64,000 bases of DNA from Micrasema longulum. Its lineage: Eukaryota > Arthropoda > Insecta > Trichoptera > Brachycentridae. Location of the stretch: assembly GCA_022494885.1 (NCBI GenBank), contig JAGVSM010002811.1, positions 1 through 64,000 on the forward strand, read 5' to 3'. Below the pieces are notes generated by a model. It was not told the origin of the DNA. It saw only the letters and a program-made list of their open reading frames with translations, and made no database searches. The stretch's first letter is position 1. Every line of letters starts with the position of its first letter. Positions 22,019-32,339 of the stretch are shown one piece after another. Position numbers and translations under genes: made by a program.

Positions 22019-22746
22019 AAATACGTCACTAGGAAAACGCGACATGTTTGACCATGATAGTTGTCAAGATTCGTGACAATGTTCTAAAAAAAATGTATGC
22101 GAATCGTGACGTATTAGGGTCGTGGCCAATGGAAAAACCGATTTGGCGAGAATTCAAAATTACAAATTTAAAAATATTTTTTATGCTACTAATAAGTAAC
22201 AAAAAATATTTTTTACTGGAATCGTATTTCCCTATTATCCGGGCAACGCTGCAATATGTGTAAATAGGTAACCTATGTATATCTGCATGTGACTAACTCA
22301 AGATAGAGGAAAGAAGTAAATGTACGAAATCATTACCTGTTTATGAAAGTAAACCATTTTCCCATATGACCCTTTGATTCCCGAACATTGATTTAGTAGA
22401 GTTCTTTAACTTTTTTTTTGAATTATTTTACTTATTTATTGTTAAACAATGATTATGCATTTTTCTGTTTTTTTAAACCCCCATTTAAGAAGAAAAAAAA
22501 ACAGTGGTACATATTTGTACCGTCAAGGAATGGTTAAAATAAAGAAAAGTTGTTATTTTTTCAGTATCATATACAAAAATTAATGAAAAACAAACATTTT
22601 ATTCAAACAACAACAATGTTACAAAAAAAGAGAAATTTGTTGCCATCATAATGAGGTTGTTCAGTGTTTTTTTTATTTATTTGTTAATATACCACCAAAG
22701 TAACAAAAAAAAAACAATTATGTATTGCATTATTTTTGCTATTTTT

Positions 22747-22817
22747 AAAGTTTCGTAATTTTGACATTATTCCGCCTGTGACGTCACGAGTTGTCGTCGG
22801 TGAGTTAAGCTGATATA
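22747..22817 (+). repeat. Repeat family D, fragment 1
   Basis: AAGTTTCGTAATTTTGACAT, then CGCCTGTGACGTCACGAGTT and CGTCGGTGAGTTAAGCTGAT. Matches the left third of the D copy at 32340. A TGACGTCA palindrome (CRE-type) lies inside. Confidence 0.55.
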
Positions 22818-23019
22818 TAAATAGAAAACCCCATACGTATGACAACACGCTAAGCATGGATTCCCGGTAATTTATCGCAACTCATAACTGATTGACTATT
22901 CTTAACAGCTGTTAAAACAATATTTGAAAGCAGTTCATTTTTATCAAAACTGTTTTTTTTTAATAATGATCACCATTTCTTTCACGTAACAAAACAAACT
23001 AGATATATGCTGCTATGAG

Positions 23020-23380
23020 AAAGTTTAGTGCTTTGGGAAATTGAACATAAAAAATGCTTTCTTAGGCGCGGTAAAAATTAGAGCATTAAATTGTAAAGGA
23101 AAGTTACTTGAAAATGTATGAAAAAATAATAAAAACGAACTACTTTAAAGGACGTCAGCATTTTTTCCGAATTAACCAATAGTAAGTAAGTCAACTGACG
23201 AATCAGTATAACTCATTGAGAAGGAGATAAGAAACCTGAGACGTCACACGCAGAGTAATTTCAAAAATACAAAACTTAGCGCTGACAATACGATACATGA
23301 TAATATTTTTTTAAATTTTGAAAAAAGACCTATGAAATTCCTCATTAAACGCTCAAATTTTTACCGCGTATATAATATTT
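23020..23380 (-). repeat. Repeat family D, copy 2
   Basis: Opposite orientation to the 32340 copy. Shared blocks are GCGGTAAAAATTAGAGCATT, GAGACGTCACACG, GAGTAATTTCAAAAATACAA and AGCGCTGACAATACGATAC. No terminal inverted repeat and no coding sequence could be identified, so the element type is open. Confidence 0.6.
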
Positions 23381-23639
23381 TTTATATCCAATATCATGAA
23401 TTTCCTAATAAACGTACAAAAAATAATTCTAAGTGATGATGCGTTGTCCCCCCACTTTCCCATCTGAGACATTGTTTCAATTCATGAAGGTACTGGACAT
23501 TAGACATTTTTTTTTTAAAGATTCATTGACACATTTTGGTCATGCGGCCACAAGAGTAGATCCCAGCAGAATGCCGTACGAGGTTTTCCTGTAATTTGTT
23601 TTTTTAAATTCCAAAAACACATACGATTTTGCTCAGAGG

Positions 23640-23975
23640 AATATCTCTTTTGTGGCCCCAAGAGTGTTCAGTGTCATGGATGAACTTATTAAGTTCTCCA
23701 AAACGAAAGCTATTTTTATGAGGAGTGTACAAGTCTGGATTTTATCTAAGGGAAGAGACCATTGCAGGAGACTGCTGCGAGATATTGCATAGATTTATTT
23801 AATTATGTATGTGCTTCCACTTTCCATTGTGTTGTATCCCAACTCAACACAGGGTCCTTGGCCTCATAGAGTTTGGGATAAGTTATTATGTAATATGTAT
23901 GTATTTGTATGAATGAATAAAATAAAAATATAAATTTATCCCGTAGCACTGAACTTTCTCATTAGAATACATATT
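23640..23975 (+). repeat. Retroelement 3' end, family I, plus a D edge
   Basis: GTCATGGATGAACTTATTAAG at about 23675 reads VMDELIKFSKTKAIFMRSVQ, possibly the end of a coding region. It is followed by TCCCAACTCAACACAGGGTC and an A-rich tail at about 23935. A similar tail lies at 62047, and the same motif sits inside element H. 23936-23975 matches the outer edge of repeat D. Confidence 0.4.
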
Positions 23976-24518
23976 AAAGCTTGTGAACTAGTGGTAATTT
24001 TAAATAACATAACGGGTGATAACTCTACGCAAAACCCCTGGACTCGTTTATATATAACTAATTTCTTCAAAATGGCCGCAACTACTCAAAAATGTCCAAA
24101 TATGTACCGACAGTGATTAGTTACATCAAATGCATTTTCATATAAGAGATGAGTTATTTTACACCATGACAAATTTGTAACACAAAGGTTTAAATAACTT
24201 GCTTGCGTGTCAAGAGAAACATGTAAGACTTTTGATAATAATAAATATTAAACAATAGATCATATAACGCACGGAATCGCGTGTTAAGCAAATAATGCTT
24301 AGTAGTATGTAGCGCTATTTTAGGTGAAAATTGTTTCGTAATACTGCAGGTGTAAGTATTATGTTTAATTATTTAATCAGAGTTTTCGTGATTATTGCAT
24401 AAAAATTGATAAGTAAAATATAACAAAATGTCTGTTTCGTAACCTCTGCAGATGGCAGGAGCGTCTCCCGAAACCGTAATTATGTTTATCAAACCATAAT
24501 TGTGTTTTGAATCGGGTT

Positions 24519-24700
24519 GTGGTCCCGTGGCTAGCGTTGCGGACTCACGGGCCAGAGGCCCGAGGTTCAAACCCAACCCCAACTTGATTTCCATTTTCTA
24601 ATAGTGAGTTATTTACAACTCGTTGAAAATGGCCACCAAAATTTAAATATTTGTGTAAATTATAAGAACGCAAATATTTCTTAAAAAAAAAAAAGATAAA
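24519..24700 (+). mobile_element. tRNA-derived SINE, family A, copy 2
   Basis: Head GTGGTCCCGTGGCTAGCGTT with B-box variant GAGGTTCAAACCCAACC. The body includes CTAATAGTGAGTTATTTACA and the copy ends in an A-run at about 24690. The minus frame at 24373-24594 is a SINE artefact. Confidence 0.75.
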
Positions 24701-25400
24701 AAAATAACCCTCTAAAAAGACGGTTAGTGTTCAAGTTGATGTTATGAACCAAGTGTTTCATATAAGAATATTGTAAGTATAAATAAAATGAATGAAAAAA
24801 TAAAAAATGTAACACGCAGACAAGCCTAAGCTTTGTGGGAACAAAACTATTATACTGTATTTATTTAAATATGTACCTATGCTGGTTTTGAGATGTTATT
24901 TTGAAAAAATGGGATATACGTCAGTAACACTGATTTATTTATTATTTTTTAGTAATTTTTCATGGGTGTTACGAAGAAAATGCTTTGCTAATCCTTACTA
25001 ATATTATAAATGCAAAAGAGTGTTTATGTTTCCTTCCCCTCTCTGGAAAATTCTTAGTGGAAAAATTAATGTTAAAACAGAATAACGATAACGCCAAAAA
25101 ATATATTATTCCGTCGAGAAAATTCTTGTCAAACGATGAAATTAATTGATCAACTAATTTTTCTTAAAAGCGCATCTTGAACATATAATTTTTAATATTT
25201 TACCGTTTTTGCTTGTTTGTAATTTTTAATACTTTTGAAATGATTTTTATGCTTTTTTTAGCTTGTATAATGTCTATGCAATTTTTAATACGCTTTTCAT
25301 ACTTTTTTAACCTGTATTGGGTGTATATACTTTGTTTATTTAAAAACTTTTTTATTCTTGTAAATTTTTAACATTTTTACTCTCATACTCGTTCAGCTTG

Positions 25401-25774
25401 TATACATGGTGTTCTTTAAACCCTGTCACATCCGAAACCACGATGATCAGTGTAGGCAAGAAGACATATTAGCATATTAAAAAAAAATTAGAACGAACAA
25501 ATTAAAAAATATATATTTAAAAAAAAACAAATGGGTGCGTACTTCTGCAGGGGAGAAGCGAGAGGGGCGCCGCCACGCGTTTGACGGTATATCAGACTCC
25601 CCCCGCCTCGTTTCTCCCCTGCAGAAGTAAGCAAACATTGGTTTTTTAAAATATTTTATTTTTGTAAATTTTATTCGTTCTAAAAATTTATTTTAATATG
25701 CCAATATGTTTTCTTGCTCATACTGAACATCGTGGTTTCGGATATGACAGGGTTTAAAAAACATCATGTGTATA
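25401..25774. mobile_element. Fold-back element F, copy 1, with GC-rich core
   Basis: Two long inverted arms of about 150 bp. The left begins TATACATGGTGTTCTTTAAA and the right ends TTTAAAAAACATCATGTGTA. The arms run through GTCACATCCGAAACCACGATG and converge on GCAGGGGAGAAGCGAG/CTCGTTTCTCCCCTGC. The centre (about 25567-25600) is strikingly GC-rich. A second copy at 57818 shares the arms but has a different AT-rich core. Confidence 0.75.
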
Positions 25775-26253
25775 TATACATGTAATTTTTTTTTTCTTTT
25801 GTAGATTGTATTATTTCTTTATCATTTTTAATTCATTTCCATCCCTTGGATAATGTTTATTTTGTAATTTTTTGAAACTTTTCACACCCTCTTAATTTGT
25901 AGTCTATCATAATTTCTATTCTGCTTTTGTAAATAATGTTATAGTTTAAAATAAATAAATATTGTTATCTGCATGTTCCCAACTGCGTTATTTTACTAAA
26001 ATTCGTTGGGAATATTAAATAAAATTGTGTATAGTATGATTTAAATTTTAATTTAAAAAAAATAAAAAAAAGATTTACCATGATACAATCTAATTTACGG
26101 CATACAATGCTGCGCCTACTTTTTGTCTGGTGATGATGACGTTTTGACCGATTTTGTATTGTAATTGAATAATGTGAGTGATATAAAGGACTGAAGGTCG
26201 TCCTTTTATGCAATGAAATGTGGGTATTTTCTACATCTACCTAGTTCAATAAT

Positions 26254-26349
26254 ATGTCGACACATCCGACAACAACGAGACGACGAGCGACGCCGCCCGC
26301 GAATTCGACGCCGATGTTGACGGATGAACACAGTGGACATAATCCTTAA
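26254..26349 (+). other. Small GC-rich open frame (31 codons)
   Basis: A GC-rich patch (26250-26340) inside AT-rich DNA opens ATGTCGACACATCCG and reads MSTHPTTTRRRATPPAN before stopping at 26347-26349. No family is recognised. It could be an exon piece, a CpG-rich relic of a repeat, or chance. Confidence 0.15.
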
Positions 26350-26530
26350 CCTTTTCTATACCTCTAGGTATCGCTATGGTAGTTTCCAGCAGCCGCAGCC
26401 TGCGGAATTTAAGTGATCTTAGATAAGATAAAACCCAAAATAATTATTTTGAAAATATATTATAAGTCAAAAAAGAATCATAAAAACTCAGTACGGCACG
26501 CATTAATATACGAATATGGTTGTGTGTGAA

Positions 26531-26700
26531 AAATGGAAATAGAACGCTAGACGAGTGTTCTCGACTCGATGACTATTCACATGTAAAAATTCTAAACGAG
26601 GAAACCGAGTAGAAATTAGTAGTTTGCTGTGAGGTATACTAGTCGGTGCATTTGACTACCGTACCTAAGACTTGGAGTTCGATTCACGGCAAGATAAACG
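26531..26700 (+). mobile_element. SINE family B, copy 6 (3' truncated)
   Basis: The non-tRNA head is very clear (CTAGACGAGTGTTCTCGACT, CGATGACTATTCACATG). It is followed by a tRNA-like part with B box GAGTTCGATTCAC near 26668. The 3' half is missing and repeat D starts just after. Confidence 0.6.
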
Positions 26701-26704
26701 TGAA

Positions 26705-26990
26705 ACCTTAATTTAATAGGTTATTTTTTAAATGTGAGTTCTGCTAATTGGTGAGTTGGCTCCTCGAAACTGGAAGTCTATATCAACACTCTATCATTGG
26801 TTTGTTTGGACAACTTGTGACGCGGTTCAAAGTATATAGTTCATTATTATGATTTTCTTCAAACATTCTAGAGAAACTTCGCAGTACAACTAACTGGTCT
26901 AATTTTTACCACGTGTAAAACTTTTTTTTTATTCAATTTCCTGTAGCATTGAACTTCTTCATTAATATTCTTACTTCGTAGAGTCATACA
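26705..26990 (+). repeat. Repeat family D, copy 3
   Basis: GTGAGTTCTGCTAATTGGTG, then CATTGGTTTGTTTGGACAAC, GTTCAAAGTATATAGTTC and GAAACTTCGCAGTACAAC follow the same order as the copy at 32340. The left third is missing. Confidence 0.6.
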
Positions 26991-27111
26991 ATAGCTATTG
27001 GAACTGCTAAGATGAGTAAAATTAATATTAGAAAGCTTTAGCGCAAAATTTTTATTTAATTGACGTACTTCGTATTCGAGTGAAGAATATAGTTATCTGC
27101 GTGAAATAAAC

Positions 27112-27402
27112 CATAAACAGGTGTTTTTGACTTGATAACTACTCTCAGGGTAAAATACTGAAAAAATAAATCGAATAGAGATAAGTCTGCTTCGTACTGC
27201 AGCGGTTAACGCGTTCGCCAACCATGCTTGATGTCCCGGATTCGAATCCTAGCAGTGTCAGAGTAAAGTATTTATTTTAAAGGCAATTGAACCGTATAAT
27301 TGATCACTTAACCTTCATGTAACAGTTGATCAAACTATGCGGCATTTGATTTACAAATGCAGTACCCTATTCACCACTGGCTATGGATATGGAAATTATG
27401 AT
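27112..27402 (+). mobile_element. SINE family B, copy 7
   Basis: Head (AGGTGTTTTTGACTTGATAA, CTACTCTCAGGGTAAAATAC), a spacer ending AGAGATAAGTCTGCTTCG, tRNA-like promoter (CAGCGGTTAACGCG, B box GGATTCGAATCC) and a diverged 3' half ending TGGATATGGAAATTATGAT. It shows that head and promoter belong to one unit. Confidence 0.65.
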
Positions 27403-27978
27403 AGAAATCTCAAGAAACTAAATATGTATTTTTTAATGTAGGTTGTTAAATCGGTAGTCATATGGCAGAAGGAACTATCTGTATTTTTTCTGTATTTATA
27501 TTTTCTAAATTTTTAGTGATCATTTCCGTTAATACTAATAGACAAAAAAAACATCATCATTTAGAACGGTAATTGATTATTGAAAAGTAACACTAAAATA
27601 TTTTAGTTTCTGGATTAAAGTCTTGAAAATGAGTCTTATTTTAGCGCTCCTGAACATTTTTGAAAATTGATGGTCTCTTCTGCCATCTGAACACCGAAAT
27701 AGAATCTAAAAAATGCAGGAAAGTATCATTAAAGATTTCTGCTTTGATCGCTTTAAATTAACTACGCGAAATTATACATTTTCAGTGACTGACCTTCAAG
27801 AGTAATTTTCATTCAACAAGTTGGAATACGAGTTGTGAATAATAGTCTACCATGAGTGATTAAAGAATTGATTGAATGATTGCCATTAAATTAATCTATA
27901 AGGTATATACTCGTACATACATAATATAGATTTATGTATAACGTGGAATTTATTCACAAAAGCATACAAAATCATTCA

Positions 27979-28060
27979 TTGCTATTTCTATTAAATAACC
28001 CGAAACGTGGATAAGTGTTGTCGACTCGACTCTCAAGAATCCTGAAACGGGAAATCGACA
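27979..28060 (+). repeat. SINE family B head fragment
   Basis: GTGGATAAGTGTTGTCGACT followed by CTCAAGAATCCTGAAACGGG matches only the non-tRNA head of SINE B. It suggests the head can exist alone or the rest has decayed. Confidence 0.4.
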
Positions 28061-28360
28061 TCACATGAATATGGTTTAACTTTGATTTACATTGACATTC
28101 ATGTTTACACAAGATATGATTTGTATGTTTATTGAAAATAATTCAACCAAATATGTTCATATTATCCGTGTTGTAAAAGGTAGTTTTGCCGTATATGTTA
28201 ATCAAATAAAATAAAAGGAAAAAAAAACAACAATTTATAAACATGATTAAAAGAAATTGATTTAAAATATTTCTTGATTTATTCAATCAAAATTACACTC
28301 GCTTACATATTCATAAACTTATTAAGGCTTTTTAGGCTGTGCCCGTGTTAAGCCATTATA

Positions 28361-28525
28361 CGTGGGTTGTGTAAAAAATAAGGTTCTCATGTTTTTTTCA
28401 GGTTTAAGGCATTTTTTATTTGAATTGAAAAATACATCATTGGAAAGCTTAATTTCTTAACTATTTTTCAACATAATCACCAGACTTTTTAAAGCATTTT
28501 TGTTGACGACTAATCACAGCCAGTC
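28361..28525 (-). pseudogene. mariner-like transposase C-terminal end and 3' inverted repeat
   Basis: On the minus strand QQKCFKKSGDYVEK followed by a stop is the canonical mariner C-terminus (..KC....GDYVEK). The outer end CGTGGGTTGTGTAAAAAATA is a mariner-type terminal repeat beside TA (28358-28360). Only the last part of the transposase remains. A mariner N-terminal piece lies on the same strand at 29234-29494, so both may come from one copy split by later sequence. Confidence 0.7.
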
Positions 28526-28544
28526 CGTGGACGAACAGTGTCTT

Positions 28545-28830
28545 TTACAACATATTCTGCAGTTGTTCGGATACATAGCCAAGTGTGACCCATAAAATCT
28601 GGAGAAAATAATAATCGCGGGTAGGGTGCCAGGACGAAAAATCAGAGTTAGAGCTGCAGCTCGAGGGTACGACCAGGTGAAAACGATGACGGGCAACCCT
28701 GTGAAGGGTGGAGACGCATTGCTAATGGAATGGATGGGGAAAGTACGATCACGACCCTCGGAACTGAAGAACGATGGAGAAGAAGAGTCCAATACCTACA
28801 TGTCAACAAATATTTGGACATATTAAAAAC
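28545..28830 (+). pseudogene. RTE-type LINE C-terminal fragment
   Basis: Frames give LFGYIAKCDP, then NLEKIIIAGRVPGRKIRVRA and GYDQVKTMTGNPV. They match the GH..R....NLEK.I..G...G.R.RGR...RW.DQ block of insect RTE-like reverse transcriptases. One in-frame stop follows CDP. The fragment blurs into unrelated sequence after about 28790. Confidence 0.65.
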
Positions 28831-29070
28831 ATTGATGTGTTATTTATACAAACACAGCTACTTTCCTCATATTTCGAACTTGATGTGGTTTATGAAGTAT
28901 TTCATAACCCTTTGTTTCCTGACGGAACAGATTCGTATGTAAAATTGCTTTTATATCTCACTAAAAAAGAATACATCAATGTTTGTAGTCATTTATCCCC
29001 AACGGTACGTATTTGGAACTTTTTGATTAACTTTAGGCCATTTTTAAATTATGATCATAAATTTAATTAA
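28774..29070 (+). other. Unassigned 98-codon open frame, candidate coding remnant or terminal exon
   Basis: The frame is uninterrupted in AT-rich DNA and its composition looks protein-like from about 28857 onward: SYFELDVVYEVFHNPLF, DSYVKLLLYLTKKEYINV, then HLSPTVRIWNFLINFRPFL, with a stop at 29068-29070. TATACAAACACAG before 28857 could serve as a splice acceptor. ACGGTACGT near 29002 is donor-like, but the frame stays open past it. I do not recognise the family. It lies just after an RTE remnant and between two mariner pieces, so it may be an unknown transposon coding segment rather than a host exon. Confidence 0.3.
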
Positions 29071-29233
29071 ATCGAGGGAGGTGTAAAGTTTGCAATGACA
29101 TAAAAATTACATTTAGACCAAGCACAATCCGCAGCCATTGGATTTTTTTAAAATGTTTTATTGGAAACATGTTTATTTTACCCATCTTTTTATAATTACT
29201 ACAGAAGATAAAATAAAGATATTTATACATCTT

Positions 29234-29494
29234 TCAAATTAAATGTTTATTGAGTGTTGTGTTCGTTTTTGTCAAAATGAAGAGAACAAGAGGACACAAA
29301 AAAAAACAAAAAAATTGTAAATAGTTCATAGCATCTTCACCGTAAACTGTCCAAATATCGCGAGCAGCTTTGGCAGGTTTTTTTCTTTGATTAAACGCAA
29401 ACAGAAGGATGTGTCGAAAATGCTCACTTTTGTCTACTTGACATTTCACTTTAAAGGTTGTAATAAAATAAAATAATATAAATCGTGAAAGCAA
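29234..29494 (-). pseudogene. mariner-like transposase N-terminal fragment
   Basis: The minus-strand frame carries FKVKCQVDKSEHFRHILLFA then AKAARDIWTVYGEDAMNYL. This is the N-terminal helix-turn-helix region of mariner transposases (HIRHILL.EF......A.AA..IC.VYGED). The DDD catalytic core is absent. The terminal repeat expected to the right is not recognisable. Confidence 0.65.
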
Positions 29495-29628
29495 ACACGG
29501 GATGATGCGGGTGAGATTTGTCTGACTGAATCATATAGCTTACATGCAACAAGGAAACGCCTGAAAATATTTTTCTATTTTAATGCTTCTTCTAAGGTTT
29601 ATTAATGATATTTTAAGTCCAAATACTT

Positions 29629-29759
29629 ATACCAGTATGCAGAGACAAAACTTAAGGTGAGGAAAGTATATTCTAATCTCAAATGCGGAGAATAACCCGA
29701 AGGCGAAGACAATAGAATGTACTTTCCTCACCTTAAGTTTTGTCTCTGCATACGGGTAT
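29629..29759. mobile_element. Short hairpin MITE J (131 bp)
   Basis: The arms ATACCAGTATGCAGAGACAA... and its mirror TTGTCTCTGCATACGGGTAT extend over about 43 bp each with very few mismatches, including ACTTAAGGTGAGGAAAGTA/TACTTTCCTCACCTTAAGT. The loop is about 45 bp. Only this one copy is visible in the window. Confidence 0.7.
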
Positions 29760-29819
29760 TAAAATATCGTTGTCCAAATAAAGTCGCAAAAAATATGGAA
29801 TAAAATACTAAATCAATCT

Positions 29820-29915
29820 TTATCATTTCCTTTCCGCTTCTAATGGTACATAGGGCACTGCATTAGTATACCAACTGCAGCGTATTTTGATTATTATTGT
29901 TAACTATATGAAGGT
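29820..29915 (-). repeat. SINE family B 3' end fragment
   Basis: CATTTCCTTTCCGCTTCTAA, GGTACATAGGGCACTGCATT and ACCAACTGCAGCGTATTTTG match the SINE B 3' half in reverse. It stops at TATGAAGG, exactly where the CAGTAAAACTCC end of the next element begins. Confidence 0.6.
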
Positions 29916-29984
29916 ACAGTAAAACTCCAAATTTCCGGATTAGTGAGTGACATACGCTATAACATAAACATGTCCAGCAAAGTT

Positions 29985-30330
29985 AATGAGGAACTTCAGC
30001 TCTACAAAAAATTGTTTACAAAAAATGTTTGCTTACGTGCGGTAAAAATTAGAACATTTAATTATACGGCAAAGTTTCTTGAAAATGTACAATTTTTTTT
30101 TTTTAATGAAATGAATTACTTTGAACGATGTCACTAGTTCATATGAATCAACCAATAATGAGAGAGTTGTGGAAGATTTTCGGTTTACTTACCGTCAACG
30201 ATCCAATCGGCAGAACTGACCGAGAAGCTGAAGAGAACTTGAGACGTCACACGAGTAATTTCAGAAATATAAAACTTCATAGCGCTGATAATACGATACT
30301 TGTGTGTATATTTTTAAAAAATTGGTTTTG
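29985..30330 (-). repeat. Repeat family D, copy 4
   Basis: Reverse orientation. GTGCGGTAAAAATTAGAACA, GAACGATGTCACTAGTTCAT, AATCGGCAGAACTGACCGAG, GAGACGTCACACGAGTAATT and AGCGCTGATAATACGATACT occur in the expected order. The two plus frames crossing it are incidental. Confidence 0.65.
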
Positions 30331-30595
30331 CTAATCTCATTCCTTTGACGAAGAAACGCGCCGGACGCAAGCGCCTTTTTTATTTTTTTTTATTTCCTGT
30401 ATCTTGATTATGAACGCTATCTTCATATGTATATATCGAGACGGTATACTTAACTTCTGTACTATCTGTATCTTACCTCGGTATGTTCTACCTACTTGTC
30501 ATATCGACATCATATGATCGAAACAAGCCAATGGAACGACCGCAAACAATTAGTCCGCGTTCCTTACGTCATAAACATTCAAAATAGTTCTCATT

Positions 30596-31560
30596 TGTAT
30601 TTTAAATAGGCTTCTGTAATGAAAAGTGCTCACTTCAAAGCGATTATAAATTCCAATAAATCCCAATTCAAGCAAAAAATGCTCGCTTGAACATGAATTT
30701 TGTATGACTTTTGGAAATCACCTAGACGGTACGCTTAACGATCGCCTGTATGTATCTACCGATCGGCTACAAAGCCGGCTCCTATAACTCGATACATACA
30801 TTTGGAAAGCTAGTAAAACAGATGGAAAAAAGATAACAACTAAATTATTTTTTTAGAGTGGTAACTTTCTAACGCCAAGATACTCTTATTTGTTAATAGA
30901 ACAGAACCTAGCGACATTATTTTCACATCTAGGCGTTCGTTTTATTAAAGTGACAGTTATGTCGGAACTAAAGTCGACTTCAAAACTTACTTATTTGTCT
31001 CTCGTATTTTTAATAGGCTTTTAAGAAAAAAAGTGCCAACCTCAAAACGATCAAAATTTTTAATAAATCATATTTTAACGAAAAATTGCTCGGTGGAACA
31101 AAATTGTTGACACTTTTAATGCGTAGATAAATGTATCGAGGGGTTCTGGACCCGTCGGTATAAGCCGATGTACTTACATCAAAACTTGATGGTGGGGGGT
31201 ATCAGTACTATATAATATCCCCTCATACCAGCACTTTTGCTGATTGGGAATATTTCGTACTAATAAAATATGTAATAAAATGTAATATGTAAAGTTTAAA
31301 AACCTTGTATTTTGTCATAAATAAATAAATTTAAAAATTTAAAAAATACCTTTGTAGTCGGTTGGGAGACTTTTATCTTCAACTATGACGTCATACTTAT
31401 GTCATTTTAGAGCGTAGATATGTGTACCGTAACGTACGCTTCCCCTTGATTCATATCGATGTACCTAGCCAAAACTTGAAGGTGGGGGGTCGGTAGTATA
31501 TTTTTATAATCGCTAGATGGAATTTATCTTTAACTATACCGTCAAGGTGAAGGTATGACA
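30596..31560. repeat. Imperfect internal duplication
   Basis: The block at 30596-30790 (TTTAAATAGGCTTCTGTAATG, AAAAAATGCTCGCTTGAACA) resembles the one at 31003-31190 (TTTTAATAGGCTTTTAAGAA, AAAAATTGCTCGGTGGAACA). AAAACTTGATGGTGGGGGGT at about 31180 recurs as AAAACTTGAAGGTGGGGGGT at about 31475. It is probably the body of an old repeat; nothing coding. Confidence 0.45.
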
Positions 31561-31588
31561 TCTTTATCTTCCCATCACAATCGAGGCC
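31558..31588. repeat. Solo right end of a family C-like MITE
   Basis: TTATCTTCCCATCACAATCG then AGGCC ends directly before CTG (31589-31591). This matches the family C terminal repeat and its CWG target preference. No left partner was found. Confidence 0.4.
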
Positions 31589-32339
31589 CTGACGACGATA
31601 CGGATATTTAGCAATCCGGAGGACTGGAGTTCGGACATGCGGAGTTTTACTGTAATCTAGAGATTAAAGGGTTAACTGAGTTTGTGTACAATCTCACTAA
31701 TACACTCTAGTCACGCTCGCGCAAACAAAATAATACGTCTATTATGTTATTATTTCTTCTGACCGCCTTCTGGAGCATAAAGCACCGAGGCATGATTAAT
31801 GGAGGCTGTGGGGACCGGTAGAAAATTACGCTTTTTTTTACTTTTCATATCAACCAATGGGTATCTCTATATTCTATATACTATACTTGTGCCACTATAC
31901 TCTGGGTACACGTGACCGATGACCATCCAGAGTTCATCAGCCCGACATGGGCAGTTTGGTGTTCTCCCGTATTGAAAATATTCAATAAAATAATTCAAAT
32001 AATGGTTTTATAAATTGAATCACGTTTTTCTATTTTTGTTATTTATTTAACTTGTACATAACATATTATATTGGACATTAGCGGTTTTATACCCGAATGA
32101 AAATTTATTCCAACCAGCCAATAAAATAAAATTTTCATTTATATAGGAGCATAAAACTAGGAAACTAAATATACCTATACGAAAATTGAAATATCAATTG
32201 TGTATAAATTAATTTGATGGTGGATGCGAGATGACTTCACAGTCGAGCCGCATGGACAATATATAAGTTAAAGAAGAAAGAGGAAGTAAATTTTTAAACT
32301 TTTTAATATACCATCATATTAAGACCAACATATTTTTAT

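Larger units (their letters stand above)
29917..31652. mobile_element. Putative pogo/Tigger-like element bounded by CAGTAAAACTCC
   Basis: CAGTAAAACTCC at 29917-29928 and its inverse GGAGTTTTACTG at 31641-31652 each sit beside TA (29915-29916 and 31653-31654). Identical inverted ends with TA duplications are typical of the pogo/Tigger branch of Tc1/mariner. Similarity beyond 12 bp is weak (TCCGGATTAG against TCCGAACTCC). The interior holds repeat D, an imperfect duplication and a family C-like end, and no transposase. Confidence 0.35.
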
